Below, piece by piece: positions 34,018-46,371 of a stretch of 64,000 nt of DNA. Under the pieces are notes generated by a model, which saw only the letters and a list, made by a program, of their open reading frames with translations, was not told the origin of the DNA and did no database searches. Where the stretch lies: positions 4,852,028 through 4,916,027 of the forward strand of contig JAJEKV010000034.1 in NCBI GenBank assembly GCA_021234155.1. Reading direction: 5' to 3'. How positions within the stretch are numbered: position 1 is the first letter of the stretch; each line of letters begins with the position of its first letter. The position numbers were made by a program, and so were the translations under genes. Origin of the DNA: Isoetes taiwanensis. Lineage: Eukaryota > Streptophyta > Lycopodiopsida > Isoetales > Isoetaceae.

Positions 34018-34357
34018 CTGGTCACATGAAGCTGTTGACAGGGATTATTTCCCATTGACGGAACCCTTTTGTTTTGTGCAGGGTCACATGAAGCTTTGAT
34101 AGGATATGAACCAGAGAGCCGTCCTCCTCCTTTCACGCAGCAAGAAGGTTCAAAATCTACGGTTCTAGATGGAGAATAGAAGTCACATGTTGAAATCAAA
34201 CGGATTCCTGTCAAAGGAACCCATTCAACTGAGGGCGGGAGCCCGGGGAAGCAATCCCTGTCAATAGGGCTCCGTTCCTATCAGTTGGCTGCATGTGACC
34301 CTTCCCGTTTAGATGATTGACAGGGATTCTTCCCCGTCAACACCTTCATGTGATCAG
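34018..34357. mobile_element. MITE-like foldback element with 42-bp inverted ends
   Basis: The left end 34018-34059 (CTGGTCACATGAAGCTGTTG...) and the right end 34316-34357 are inverted copies with about eight mismatches. The inner sequence repeats related motifs (GACAGGGATT, GTCACATGAAGC, AATCCCTGTCAA). There is no coding capacity. A clear target duplication is not visible, so the outer boundary is approximate. Confidence 0.65.
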
Positions 34358-34600
34358 CCTCTTACAAAATGCCTCCTTCCCTAGCCAAGACGTGTTGAAT
34401 TTAAACGGAATGTTTCCTTTCTTCCTTGTAGTAGGAATCTTTTTCCAAAACTAAACTTTGGGGACATGATCAGAATGGGAGAAAGCCAACTCCCCCTCGA
34501 CATAGCACTTGTCCATGAAGCATGTAGGCTAGCAAGCAGTATATCCTGTTCTAACCCTTTTGTTTATTCGACCAAGAAAAGGTGGCAATGGAGGGTGGAA

Positions 34601-34906
34601 TCAAATTAAATCCAGCATTGTCAAGCAATGAGTTCGATGAAGTATCCTCGTCTTCTGACAGATTTCTATGTAACCTGTTTTTTGGTCCCACACATCAGTC
34701 ATGTTTAGATCTCCTCTTAGGATCCAATTTTTTGTGACATTAGCCTGAAGATTAATCCAACTTTCGAATACTTTCCACATTATCGCCCTTTCAGCAGGGC
34801 TTATTTGATGCATGAACATTGATGATACCCTAGTTACATGCCTTGGCATTAAAAACGACCACCTGCCAAGGGCCATCCCTTGCAGCAGAGTAAAATTTCT
34901 GAACAA
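34601..34906 (-). pseudogene. LINE endonuclease fragment
   Basis: The minus frame ends an endonuclease core: ISPAERAIMWKVFESWINL followed by WILRGDLNMTDVWDQKTG, the place of the GDFN catalytic step (Phe replaced by Leu). It resembles LINE-B-type endonucleases rather than family A. No reverse transcriptase accompanies it. It is a dead fragment. Confidence 0.7.
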
Positions 34907-35139
34907 GACCTCTCTATAGGATGCTAGTGCCTCCCTTAGTTCCCCTAGCTCCCGGGGGGTTCACCCTGTTTTTCCGTACAAAACATGTGCGTGGGCGATG
35001 AAGGGGTTTTTTGGCCATTTTCAAGTACGTATACCTAAGGAGCGCCTTACATTTTGGCGCCGGATCTGCTGTATATCCAGGGTTTCAGGGCGCTCTCGCT
35101 GCAGGTGGAGGGACTTAGAAATACGTTAAGGGGGCTTAG

Positions 35140-36590
35140 ATGCTTTGATCAAAACTGGAGGACAGATACGTTTAAGGGTGCTTGCATTTCCGGAGTTATG
35201 TTTTGAAATTTTTTTTTCCCTGTACAGTTTTTGCCTCACAAAACCTGTTTTTATAGTTTCTTATCAACGGATTAGAAGTACTTTTTTTCTCAAAACACGT
35301 AAGACATTACTACGAGGATTCGATCTGCTTAGTTTTGTTCTTTGAGATTCCCGTGCCTCCATTTCGGTCCTTTCTACAAGTTTTCGTCCGCATATTTCGC
35401 TCTAATATTTGATGCATCTTATTTGCGGGTTGACAAAATGGAGAAGACAAGAGTCATCAAGTTGAATGATGGGTGTGGAGTTGTGGTCGACCTTGGCCTT
35501 GTCATCGCCTCCCACGAGTGCACTTATGCGGATGTACGGCTTAAATAAGACGGGACGGGTTGCTAGAGGATGACAAAGAATTTGCATTTCTTGGAGATAG
35601 GGAAGTGGCCTTCACACCAAAGGCGGGAGCTAAGGTTTAAGGTTTCTACCGACGAGATCACTATCAAGGTGGTTGGGGAGCATGCACATAAAAGGCAAAG
35701 GATTTGCAGTTGAAAGCATTGCATCTCTAAATCACCAATTTGTGATGATAGACTAAACCGTCATAGCCGAGGATCGACCAATGAAGAGGTAAACGATGAT
35801 GAACTCCATCTAGTTGAAAATGCTTCCTTTTTAGATGATGTGCGGATCCGAATTCAAAGAAAGGGCAAGTCGCTATCCAAGTTAGCAACTAAATTTGATG
35901 TTGCCGATGGGCAACATGCCGTGAAGAAGTTGAGCAGAAGTTGAAGCAAAGAAATCGAAAAGGACAGTTTGAATTGTGCTCTTATGATGTCCATGGTAAA
36001 GCAAAGATTTTCTATTTGGTGTATTGAATGTGAAAAGAAATATGGGAAAGGTGGAGATGATACCATGTGTAACTTTGAACGCAAACCATCTAAATTCCAA
36101 GGGCCATCTTTGAGAATTATGAGCGTAACCTCAAGCTTGAGGAAAAGGGTCTCACGGGGTCCGTGCAGATTGAGGAAAAGGAGGATCAGCCTTGTAATGA
36201 AGAGGAAGAGTTGCATGTGTCCAAAGAGAACCAAGCTCTAGTTGAAAGTACGCTTTCTGGCGCCATTGCAAAGTTTCAAGAGGAAACTAGAGTATTCGAT
36301 GTTGTGTTTAAGCTTTACGAGAATACCATTGGTGGATTTGTAAGTGTTGAAGACATTCAGTATCATTTGTGTCATGTGTGAAAGGCTCCTTGAGCTGTTT
36401 CCCAAAATCTGAAGTCTCGTTGGCCATATGAAAGACCATATTCTCTCAAAGAGGCACGCGTGCATGCCGTCATGAATATTGAGAAGGATTCGGATGAGCA
36501 AAGAACAAGAGGTGGGCGCCCAAGAAATCTGGGCTGAACCAGACCGAATCAAGGGAGTTTGCTTAAGTTTTTTGCAAAGGGTGCGCTACA
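35140..36590 (+). pseudogene. Unidentified coding-like relic
   Basis: Plus frames separated by stops and shifts read like decayed protein: MEKTRVIKLNDGCGVVVDLG (about 35438), HFLEIGKWPSHQRRELRF, VRIRIQRKGKSLSKLATKFD (about 35840), then 36230-36380 SGAIAKFQEETRVFDVVFKL and 36430-36530 RPYSLKEARVHAVMNIEKDS. Charged, helix-prone composition and the density of sense codons suggest one former gene. I cannot name it. It could be a transposase or a host gene carried by a transposon. Confidence 0.3.
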
Positions 36591-36754
36591 TTTTATTTGC
36601 TACAAGTGTTCATATTCTACCTTGTTTTTCTTACTGATTTTTACTTTGCTCCTTTACCTCCTCTAGCTTGTTTTTCTCACTGATTTTTACTTTGCCTTGT
36701 TTTGCAGCGACCCCTCCATCTACGAGCAGCCAAGCAATCAGGTCTCAACACTTT

Positions 36755-37201
36755 TCAACCTACTCTGCAAAGTGTGCACAGGAGGGGCGGATGGAGTGGA
36801 CTACCCCAAGCCATATTATATTGCCAGCCAAGCCCATTGTCATGAATTCTGTCTGCAATGACTTCTGGAGGCCCAAGCCGTCAGTCATCCCTCTCGAGTC
36901 TGAGCCTTGGGTAGGTTCTCCATATGCGATGTGCTGATCTTTGTCTATGCAGATATGTGGTGAACCATCCTTCATGATGGTCATGTGATATTGATGTATG
37001 TATACTGACATGTATGTTACGCTTCCGCAGCTAGATAGGCCCTGAGGGAGACATGGTAAAATGACCCCTTCATTCTTCCCACTGGAACTCATCAAGGTTC
37101 CAGTGACACGTGGAGGGCCTGTATTAGCCTAGAGCTGGTATAGGGGATGAACTCCTGTTTGTATACGGTGAGTGCACCGTATACGAGTAGGGGACGTCAC
37201 A
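36755..37201 (+). mobile_element. 3' fragment of the gypsy LTR family
   Basis: From CTGCAAAGTGTGCACAGG the sequence follows 54013-54260 and 7085-7300 (GGAGTGG, CCGTCAGT, GAGTCTGAGC), then diverges and ends GGGGACGTCACA at 37201, the family's terminal CGTCACA. Just before the end is a perfect hairpin, GTATACGGTG-AGTG-CACCGTATAC (37161-37184). It is a truncated, older LTR. Confidence 0.7.
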
Positions 37202-37299
37202 CCATCAATTTTGCAAAGAGTGAACTGACCTGATTGTTCTATAGTTGGCTGGTTTGTGTGGGTTTCCTTCCTTATTAGTGCAAACTACCTTGCTATTGG

Positions 37300-39965
37300 T
37301 CTACTATTGAGAAAATCCTTCTTGTAATGCTCTACTGAATACTGCACTAAGGATGGGCACTGTTGGTGGCCCCCTCATTTGAGTAGCTCTGCTTGCATGC
37401 CGTCCAAGTCTATCACCTTGCCATTTGTGAGACGCTACAGACCTTGAGTAACATCTGCCTCTGCGATTTCCAAACCGGGCCTCTTTGTAGAGATATCTCT
37501 ACTCGGACTCCCAAGAGTATTATAGAACTGGTGCAAATATTGTACCCATTGATCCAAACTGATATTTCTTGCAGGCTGCAGAGGTTTGCTCGGCGCTTTT
37601 CTCTAGAATGTCCTGGGTTGCCTATCCAAGAGGTAAAACATTTTTCTTCGATACTCTGCAATATATTTAGCTTTCTTTTCTTTTACAAAAAACAGCATTG
37701 CCTGATTATGAGGGGGTGTAGATCATGTTCAGTGACCTGTCAAAACTAGCGCTTGAGCTCCCTACATTCATCATCAAACCAATGGTTACAGGGGAAGGTT
37801 GTAGTTCTCGAGGTCCTCCGTAGGCAGCTTCTGCCAAAACATCTCTTCACGGCAGTCATAAGCACTATGACCAACTTGTCAGTCTGTTGCTGTAGCATGG
37901 AGAACTGTAGAATTCCCTCTAGGTCGTCTACTAGCATCTGGGTATAAGTCTCCGCGTGATCCTGATCTGTTTCTGCAGACTGCCAATCCACTTGGAGAAA
38001 AAGCATTTGGTGATCTGAGTCAGTCTCCTCGTTTATTGTCTGTGCCCACCCGGAGTTGGATGATGAGGCCCAGATCTTGTTCAATCGCTAGCACATAATC
38101 CACGATATTGGAGATGCCTCCTTGATTTTCCTGTATGTAGGCATAGCTGATGGAGATGGCCATTGCGTCAAACCATTGTAGATGACTAAATCAAAGATGA
38201 TGCACATCTGAAGCAATTGTTGGCCATGTCGTGTGACTTGATGGGCTCTCTGGCTGATGTCCATGGATAAGTAGTCTCTACAAGGCGGAGCTGCAATACA
38301 TCTTCTGCCAACGGGTCAAACTTCATGAGCTATTCTATTCCCGTGCACATTGCATGCATTGAAGTCTCCTAGCAATATAACCTAGCCCAACTGTCTGTAC
38401 AGCTGTATGTCATCATATAGATTGATATATGGATCTAGCTATCCACATCTTTGTTGTAGCAGTAGAAGTTGGACTCTGCATGCGAAAAGTAGAATGTTGC
38501 CAAAAAAGGGTTGTCGCCACTGCGGTTATGCACTCAGCTCTAGAGGTAACGGTTGTGTTTGTCTGTCTTCTCTGCAAAGAAAGTGGTGGTGCCAAGCTTG
38601 TGTGGTAGTAGCAGGCGACACCTCTATGCCCCCATTTGCCGATGCATTCAGTGAACAATGAGCAGTGCTGATATCTTGGTAGGTCCGATATCCTATGCCC
38701 AGCTTGTTCTCAGGTTTCCATAAAGAAGATCAGATCAATGTCTGCAGCAATGGTGTTGAGACTATTTCCCTTTTGCTAAGGGAAGCCCTTGTAGTTCCCG
38801 AAGACTATACATACTATCCCTATGTGATAATCAGGTTAGCAATACCAGCAAGAAGGACACCATCAATGCGTTGTGCAAGAGCAAGAGGAGCAGCAGAAAC
38901 AGCAACAATGAAAACAACAGCATCACTCCAAGGGATGTCAGGACGTGGAGGAGTGGCAATTGCATGCTGAGCAGAAGCCATCGTAGCAGGAGCGGTAGTA
39001 TCAACATCAACTTCAACTGTGGACCTCAGTGTTGAGTGGCCTAAACACTCGCACTTTGCCTTGGACCAGGGCTGTTGTGCCTTTGGTGTGGTTGATGGTC
39101 CGCACACAAGATAGCTCCCTTCTACGTCGCTCCTATTATCTAGGGGTGAGGTCGCAATCGACATAAATTGAGATGCCTTCAGTTTCGCTCCCTGGCATAG
39201 TATGGCATCTCTTACCAGTGTATCGACAACTGTGAATTTGACAATGCATGGGCGGTCTAGGTGCTGAACACCATGACGACTAGCCCAGGCGAAGTGTATG
39301 GTGGCATGGAACCCCATGTATGATAGTACTATTGTGTGGAGCCGCTCAATGAGGTGCTCCCTCTGTAGTCTAGGGAGACCTCAAACCACCACATTGTATC
39401 TCCCGCGACTCTGGTCTTGTTGCTTGCTGAGCCGCAAGGCAATGTTCTCTGTCCCTACACATGTTGTTGGTTGTCTGCTAGGAGTTGCTTGCTGATTATA
39501 CTGAGCCCAAGGTTGCTGTCGAGGAGGGTAGCATTTGCATGAGCTGGAGCAACTGCTTCGGCTTGCAGAGTCCTTCCTCCCTTACAATCAAGACCCAAGC
39601 TGTTGCTAGAGCCTGTCTTGCCATATCAGTTCATGCACGCATTGTTGAAGCTGCTCAGGAGCCTATACGCGGAGGCCTTTTCCCTACTGAGTGATTGTGG
39701 CCCGCAGCCCTCATACCTTTTGATCCTGCCCTATGCTCCAACCCCTGAAGTTTGGAGGCCATCTTTGTTTCCTTAGCCGAGAAGTATTCCTACATACCGC
39801 TGACCTTGCCTTGGAGAGTTTGGAGGTGTTGATGTTGTGCCTCGCCGGCTGCCTGTAAGGTCTTTTGGACCATGGCCCTCTCTTTTGCTTATGTGCAGAG
39901 TAGCAACAGAGTTGTCTGAGTCTCCTGCTCGAACCATCAAAGTGATGGTGGAGGGCATTTAACAT
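37300..39965 (-). mobile_element. LINE family A, second copy (ORF1 and endonuclease, 3'-truncated)
   Basis: Read leftwards from about 39965 it begins with a broken ORF1 (SDNSVATLHISKREG, then GLPRLQREHLIERLHTIVL and LDRPCIVKFTVVDTLVRDA at 39380-39140, like an L1 ORF1 RNA-binding domain). Ala/Pro-rich linker sequence follows, then an endonuclease with LLGDFNAC (about 38360-38380) and SDHQM (about 38020). The linker RCFGRSCLRRTSRTTTFPCN and WFDDECRELKR (37830-37746) matches the 8.77-kb copy almost word for word, which proves the same family. The copy stops at the start of the reverse transcriptase (SRALQEGFSQ near 37320). It supplies the ORF1 that is missing in the first copy. Confidence 0.85.
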
Positions 39966-40089
39966 GCCATGCTAGTCCATTGAAATGTAGTTTTGATCCA
40001 TCCATTCAACATCTTGATCAAACTATATGTGTGGCTTTGTGTGCTGCTTCATTTTGGGTGGGCGCTAGTTTGGGCGCTAGGGACATCGT

Positions 40090-42507
40090 ATGCCCCCTAA
40101 GAAAAAAGGACCAGGTTCACCTAAGGGCGACCTGATTGAGTACGAAGGGGACATCGCCCATCTCATTGCTCTAATCCAAAAACTTAAGGAAGAAGTTTAT
40201 GGATTGAGAGGAGAAGTAAAATCATTGAAGAAAACATTGGAAGCACTCGGCCAAAATCCAACACAAAGTGTCGGTTTGGCTGCACCAGTAACTCAATGAA
40301 AGCGGAATTGGCTTCCTCATTCCAGAAGCCTATGACGGATTATACACAACAAACTCAAAACCTAGAAGCCAAATTGGCCTCTTTGGTTGCAAAAAATACA
40401 ACGGAGCAAATGCAAATCCATTAAGAACAGATTAGGGCCGAACAATCAGATCCGGAAATAAGGGCAAGGAACCTGAAAATTTCAGGCCTCTTAGAACCCA
40501 AAAATGAAGATTTGGCAGAAACGCTTCAAAAGTTCTTTGATGACATTATGCATCTTCCATGAGCCAGGTTACACATCGAGAAGAAGACTTGGCAAGCCAG
40601 GCTTCCACACCCGGCCGATATCAGTGAAGTTCCAGACAAAGGATGCCTGTGATAGAATCTTGCATAACAGAAGTGCATTAAAGAATGAGAAAGGGATCTG
40701 GCTAAATCAAGATTTGGCACCAGCTCAAATAGATATCAGAAGAAAGAAATGGTCAAAAGTTAAAGAAGCCAGAAATAATGGTTTCATTGCCTACCTGGAC
40801 CAAAGCGGGAACGCAATGATCACCAACAGAAAGAGAAGCTAGGGAAATAGGGCCTTGAGAATATGTTTTTAGAATGCACATTGTTGAATCAGCCAAAAGT
40901 AAAAGCCACGATGAATTTGTGGCAACATCAGGATTTATTACTTTTCACAGAGACATGGGAACATCGATTTCGTATGCTGCCAGGCATCCAAGAATTTGAA
41001 AGGATAGCACGTATATGGAATGAAAGAAAGATTCGTACAGGGAGGGGCTTTGGTGGATTGGCAGTATACTGTAAAACAGCTAACAAATAGCATTCAAGCA
41101 TTAGAAAATGATGTAACCATTTATGTGGATGAAGGTAAAAGCACATAAAAAAACGCTATTCATAGCAATCCGCTATTTTGCACCCAGCACTGCCAGAATC
41201 TACGAAGGCGAATAAATGGACAGTGAAGATACGTTTTACAATCTGAGCATGGGTATTATCAAATATCAAGCCCTAGGGGATGTTTTTGTTATGGGTGATT
41301 TCAATGCAACTCAAGCCACGCTTTTGGAAAGTAAACTGAGTTATTGGGCTGAATTGCATGATAAGCGCTCAGAATTCCAGGCTGGTTTTAGGAAAGGGCA
41401 TAACACATTGGATCATGCATTATTCTGTGGGTATTGATTGAGAAAGCAAGAGCACCGAACAGACGCCTATATATAGGCTTCATAGACTTCATAAAAACAT
41501 TTGCTTCAGTATCTAGAAAAGAGTTTCGCAAGAGAATGGATCAAATTGGGGTCCTAAGTGATATTCGAGGGGCGGTTTCTCAGCTATACTTAGAGGTGCT
41601 CATAAAACTAGGGCACGACTTGCAAGACACAGTCAGAAGCACCATAGGCATATGCATGGGTGCCCACTTTCCCCTACACTGCTGGGTTTGTTCATAGATG
41701 GCTGAGATCATGGTCCTTGCTGGGCACCACTCTAGGTAATTTGGTAATTCAATTGCTCCTATATGCTAACGATGTAGCTATGATGGCTAGTAAGAGAAGC
41801 GTACTACAAAGCCGTCTAGATATCCTAGGATCCTTCTGTAATGCAAAAGGCATGGAAGTCAATATCACAAAGACGAAGATCATGATCTTCGGAACAAGGG
41901 ACAGGCCAGCGTTCTCATATAAAGGGCAAGCACTGGAGATCGTTGACAGTTATAAATATCTGGGAATCGATTTTAGTTCAAATTACAATTGGGACGCATA
42001 TGTTAGCAGGCGGGTAACAGGGGGGCAAACAGGCGCCATATGGCATGCTTATACTAAGTGCACAACCCTGCATGATTGGGAGCTCAAGAAAATCCTGTTT
42101 AAAACTCTTGTGCAGACGGTGTTTCTTATATGGCGTACCAATTCGGGGACCGAGCATCTCGGCAAGGCTGTGGAACCAAGTGGAGCAGACTCAGAGGACA
42201 TTCTTGAGATATGAGCTGGGCATCAAAAAACAAATCCCATATGCAATTATATTAGCTGAATCAGATCCAGGATAGTTAGGTGACTTGAAAAGATGGGATT
42301 GGAAAATTCAGATCCAGGTTGGTTAGGTGACTTGAAAAGATGGGCTGGCAAGTGGGGCATTGATGAGCAAAACTGGCCACATGATAAGGAGGATGCACGC
42401 TCCTTATTGGAGAAACTTGCCATTGAGCATCTGTGGGAGAATTCGGGCAGTAGGATGATCCATTATAAAGATGTTAACCCAATGGATGAGCACAAGAGCC
42501 AGGAATA
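40090..42507 (+). mobile_element. LINE-C, internally deleted (ORF1, endonuclease part, reverse transcriptase)
   Basis: ORF1 begins MPPKKKGPGSPKGDLIEYEG at 40090 with a coiled-coil heptad region (LIALIQKLKEEVYGLRGEV), then ARNLKISGLLEPKNEDLAE and an RNA-binding domain to 40842. The endonuclease starts near 40900 (LLLFTETWEHRF, GFGGLAVYCK) and reaches VMGDFNA at 41290, but then jumps within about 70 bp to the reverse transcriptase (FQAGFRKGHNTLDHALF, 41370). The end of the endonuclease and the first reverse transcriptase blocks are deleted. The active site reads YANDVAMM (about 41763), with one catalytic Asp replaced. MEVNITKTKIMIFGTR and YKYLGIDFS follow. A 44-bp tandem duplication sits at 42257-42345. 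A copia LTR cuts it at 42508. It starts about 120 bp from the 5' end of the LINE-A copy on the other strand. Confidence 0.88.
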
Positions 42508-42903
42508 TGTAAGAAAATATCAGAGAATAAGTTAATGCAATTCAACTTTATCAACAATGTAGCCTTGTTACCTTGATTGATACTCTATGAGTTTATGATC
42601 AATAAGATCATAAAGAATGAGCATTTATATTCACAACATTCTTAAGACTATACATAAGACAACTTAATTATTCATGACCATTGAATGAAATCATAGTAAT
42701 CACTGTTCATTTGGAATGAAAATATCACTGTAGCATCGAGCACATACTGCATCAAACCTATGCAATTCTTACCTTGCTTTCCACGAAAACCACTAGTATC
42801 AATCAATACCGAAACCCTATTCTTCACCTTGATTTATTTGAGCAGTCCGGCAGTCATGCCAGACCCCTTGCTTGTTGCCAAAAACATCTAATCCTTCTGC
42901 CTT

Positions 42904-43145
42904 CATTGCATTGGACCTTCCACAGAGGTTGCTTCAGCATCTGCTCCATTTACTGAGCTCGAACTCCCTTCAGCAGCAACTTCTGAAGTTCTGCTTCTAA
43001 CTGCCTTGTCCCCTGACTCAACAATCTCCCATAGACCTTCTACTTGCAAAACATGTTTGACTTTCCCCTTCCAAACTTGGAACTCTGATTCTCCCTTAAA
43101 CACATCAATTGCACTTAATAAACTTGCACCAAATCTGCTTGCCAT
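42904..43145 (-). pseudogene. N-terminal fragment of copia gag
   Basis: An 80-codon frame, MASRFGASLLSAIDVFKG then FQVWKGKVKHVLQVEGLWEI, is the start of a copia capsid protein, 27 bp after a primer-binding site. It runs straight into the LTR (GPMQ then stop). The same start occurs at about 45360 in the main copy. It is a remnant of a second element. Confidence 0.8.
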
Positions 43146-43389
43146 CTTATCTCAACCTGCTCTGATACCAATGTAAGAAAATATCAGAGAATAAGTTAAT
43201 GCAATTCAACTTTATCAACAATGTAGTAACCTTGTTACCTTGATTGATACTCTATGAGTTTATGATCAATAAGATCATAAAGAATGAGCATTTATATTCA
43301 AAACATTCTTAAGACAATATCTTAGCAACGATAGAACTTATACATAAGACAACTTAATTATTCATGACCATTGAATGAAATCATAGTAA

Positions 43390-45215
43390 TCACTGTTCAT
43401 TTGGAATGAAAATATCACTGTAGCATCGAGCACGTACTGCATCGAACCTATGCAATTCTTGAGGAACCTGCATAGACCTGTCATCGAGCTTTTGCCTAAG
43501 TTCCCGAGGAACATGTGTGTACCCAAGACAGCCAAATACTTTGAACATTTTGTAATTTGGTGTTTTTCCTGACCAAACAAATTCTGGAATTTTTCCTTCT
43601 AGACTCTTTGATGGCAAAGCATTTTGAATAAGCACTGCTGTCTTAACCACTTCTTCCCAAAGAAAGTTAAGTAGACCTGCATGTTTAAGCATAGATCTTG
43701 TAGCATTTAAAATTGTTTTATTCTTCCTCTCAGCCATGCCATTCTGTTGAGGTGTGTGGCTACATGTGTATTGTCTTTTTATACCTTTGTCAAGACAATA
43801 TCTAACAAATTTTCCTGACATGTATTCCCCTCCTCGATCAGACCTCACACACTTAATCCTTTTTCCAGTTTCACATTCCACTTCTGCTGCAAAGTTTTTA
43901 AATGCTTCAAATGCATGGTCTTTTGTTCTTAGACAGTATAGTTTTGTTTTCCTGCTATGATCATCAACAAAGGTTATAAAATACCTTTTTCCTGTTATCC
44001 CCATCACATTCAATGGACCACATCCGTATGAACTAATTCTAAAATTTCATTTGCCTTCCCCTTTGCTCTTGAAAAAGGTAATCTAGAATGTTTTCCTTGC
44101 ATGCAACCCCTGCAAGTATAATTTTCTGTTTCTTTGTCAGCTAAATCTAATAGCCCCTGTTTTATCATGAATTCAATATTTTTCACATTGGTATGTCCAA
44201 GTCTTTCATGCCACATTGATATATTTGGAACTAAAGTCAGATTAACACTATCAACTGACCGAGAATTTATACCAAAAAGATTTCCAACCCTTCTTCCAAG
44301 AAACTTTAATTCGTTGCCATCAAAAATTTTACAATGAGTCCTTTCAAACACAACTTTCAATCCCATGTCTACTAGTTGGGATATAGAAATCAAATTTCTA
44401 ACTAAACTTGAAACACATAATACATTCTGCAAGTTTACAACTTTCCCATTCAGATCAAACAACTCGAGAATTCCAACATCTTCAATTCTTTGTAATTCAC
44501 CATTTCCAACTTGAATGTGTCCACCTTGGCTTCCCTTCTTTTCTTTTAAGATTTTTGTGTTGCATGCAATGGATTTTTCTGCTCCACTATCTAAAATCAG
44601 AAAATTATTGTCATCAAATTTATCATGAGTAGCAATGAAAGTTTTATACATTCTTACCTCATCTTCTTCAGCTTCAGTGTTTTCTTCAAGCAATACCTCT
44701 TCTGCTACATTTGCCTCAGCATTTGCATTATTTCTGAATCTTCCCCTTCCTCTTCCTCTTGCTGCTGAATATCCCCTTGCTCCCTTTTCTTTTCCTTTTG
44801 AGAATCCCTTAGGAGAGGAGCAATTTGATGCAAAGTGCCCTCTCCCTCCACAGCTATAGCAATTTATTTCTCTTGTCATTGATGGACAGTCTATTTTTAA
44901 ATGACCATACTGATTGCAATTAAAGCATGGACCAAGCTTACCCTTTTTCTTTTCTTCTCTGCCTTTTCCCCTTGCAAATAGGATTTGTGTGGCTTCTTCA
45001 TCCTCCATCACTTTATTCTGCTCTATTTCTGTCTTAAGCATTCTCTCAGCCTCGATTCTTGTTTTTGCCAAGGTTCTAATGAACATAGATATATTCCCAA
45101 GACTAGTTACTGCTCTTGAAATAGCCAAGACCTGCTGCTGTTGAGTATACAATACTCCTGCCCCCTCCAAGTCAGCAAATGATATTATCAGATGTTTGAA
45201 AGAAATCATTGACAT
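43390..45215 (-). pseudogene. Copia polyprotein: gag zinc knuckles, protease, integrase
   Basis: Two overlapping long frames (45215-44010 and 44013-43390) make up most of the polyprotein. In order: gag C-terminal half; two zinc knuckles, CFNCNQYGHLKIDC and CYSCGGRGHFASNC; an Arg/Gly-rich stretch; the aspartic protease active site LDSGAEKS; the pre-integrase domain MWHERLGHTNVKN with CRGCMQGKHSRLPF; and the integrase core with FVDDHSRKT, RSDRGGEY and HTPQQNGMAERKN (the D, D and E steps). The end reads GCLGYTHVPRELRQKLDD and then crosses into LTR sequence. One frameshift lies between the frames at about 44012. These frames are otherwise intact, so decay is recent compared with the LINEs. Confidence 0.92.
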
Positions 45216-45820
45216 TGTCCTTGTTATGAAATCTTAATATCCTTAATTCATTCTCCAACACATCTATTTGTGACTTTCTCCTTCCAAACTTGGAACCCTG
45301 ATTCTTTCTTAAACACATCAATTGCACTTAATAAACCTGCACCAAATCTGCTTGCCATCTTATCTCAACCTGCTCTGATACCAATGTAAGAAAATATCAG
45401 AGAATAAGTTAATGCAATTCAACTTTATCAACAATGTAGTAACCTTGTTACCTTGATTGATACGCTATGAGTTTATGATCAATAAGATCATAAAGAATGA
45501 GCGTTTATATTCAAAACATTCTTAAGACAATATCTTAGCAATGATCGAACTTATACATAAGACAACTTAATTATTCATGACCATTGAATGAAATCATAGT
45601 AATCACTGTTCATTTGGAATGAAAATATCACTGTAGCATCGAGCACATACTGCATCGAACCTATGCAATTCTTACCTTGCTTTCCACGAAAACCACTAGT
45701 ATCAATCAATACCGAAACCCTATGCTTCACCTTGATTTATCTGAGCAGTCTGGCAGTCATGCCCGACCGCTTGCTTGTTGCCAAAAACATCCGATCTTTC
45801 TGCCTTCATTGCATTGGACC

Positions 45821-46371
45821 GAGTCGTGTTTGAACCAGAAATGGCTCCAAGCATATTGATGGCATCTCTGAATATTCCCTCATATAATTTCAATGGTTTT
45901 AACTTATGAATAAATGACCTAATGTATGGTCTACTTCAACATGAACTTCACATAATTCCCCTTAGGTCTCCAGCTTAGGAATAACAAGAGTTACCAATTG
46001 AACTGCTTCATTGCCTTGTTATGCACATAATATGATAATTGTCTTTTAACTGTCTCAGTAATTTTCAACTGTTAGCTTAACTATTTTGTCTCATTAATCT
46101 TCCATCTGCTTTTCAAACTTGTTCTCCATATTCAGCATATTCTTGTTAATTATGACATGAACTTCCAACAGAATATTTGAATGCAAACATCCCAAGATCC
46201 CAGCCATGGCCAATGAGCCATATTCGTGGTTCATGAAATCTGTTTTTCTTGCCATAGTCATGAGCCATAGCCATGTTTCATGAAATCCATTCTTCAAGAA
46301 AATTAGTCTGCTTCAAGAAATCGCCATAACTTTGCGCTCGAAACCACTTCCTAACCATAGTATTGCAAGGA
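45821..46371. other. AT-rich stretch without a supported gene
   Basis: Nothing recognisable is encoded. At about 46195-46290 two near-repeats (CATGAAATCTGTTTTTCTTG and CATGAAATCCATTCTTCAAG, with AGCCAT before each) form a small duplication. Confidence 0.5.

Larger units (their letters stand above)
42508..45820 (-). mobile_element. Rearranged Ty1/copia element lacking reverse transcriptase
   Basis: Three related LTR segments are present: 42508-42920, a partial one at 43172-43470, and 45388-45820; on the plus strand each starts TGTAAGAAAATATCAGAG. Read leftwards: 5' LTR (45820-45388), tRNA-Met primer site (TGGTATCAGAGCAGG at about 45366-45382), gag with a frame change near 45250, protease, integrase, then an abrupt join to the partial LTR at about 43470, a second primer site (about 43163), the first 80 codons of a second gag (43145-42904), and the final LTR. 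The reverse transcriptase and RNase H region is gone. The structure suggests recombination or template switching between two copies. It interrupts LINE-C and is therefore younger than it. Confidence 0.88.

Noticed and set aside
33673-34099. Two opposite open frames (90 and 94 codons) as genes
   Set aside because: They are similar to each other because they lie on the arms of one palindrome.
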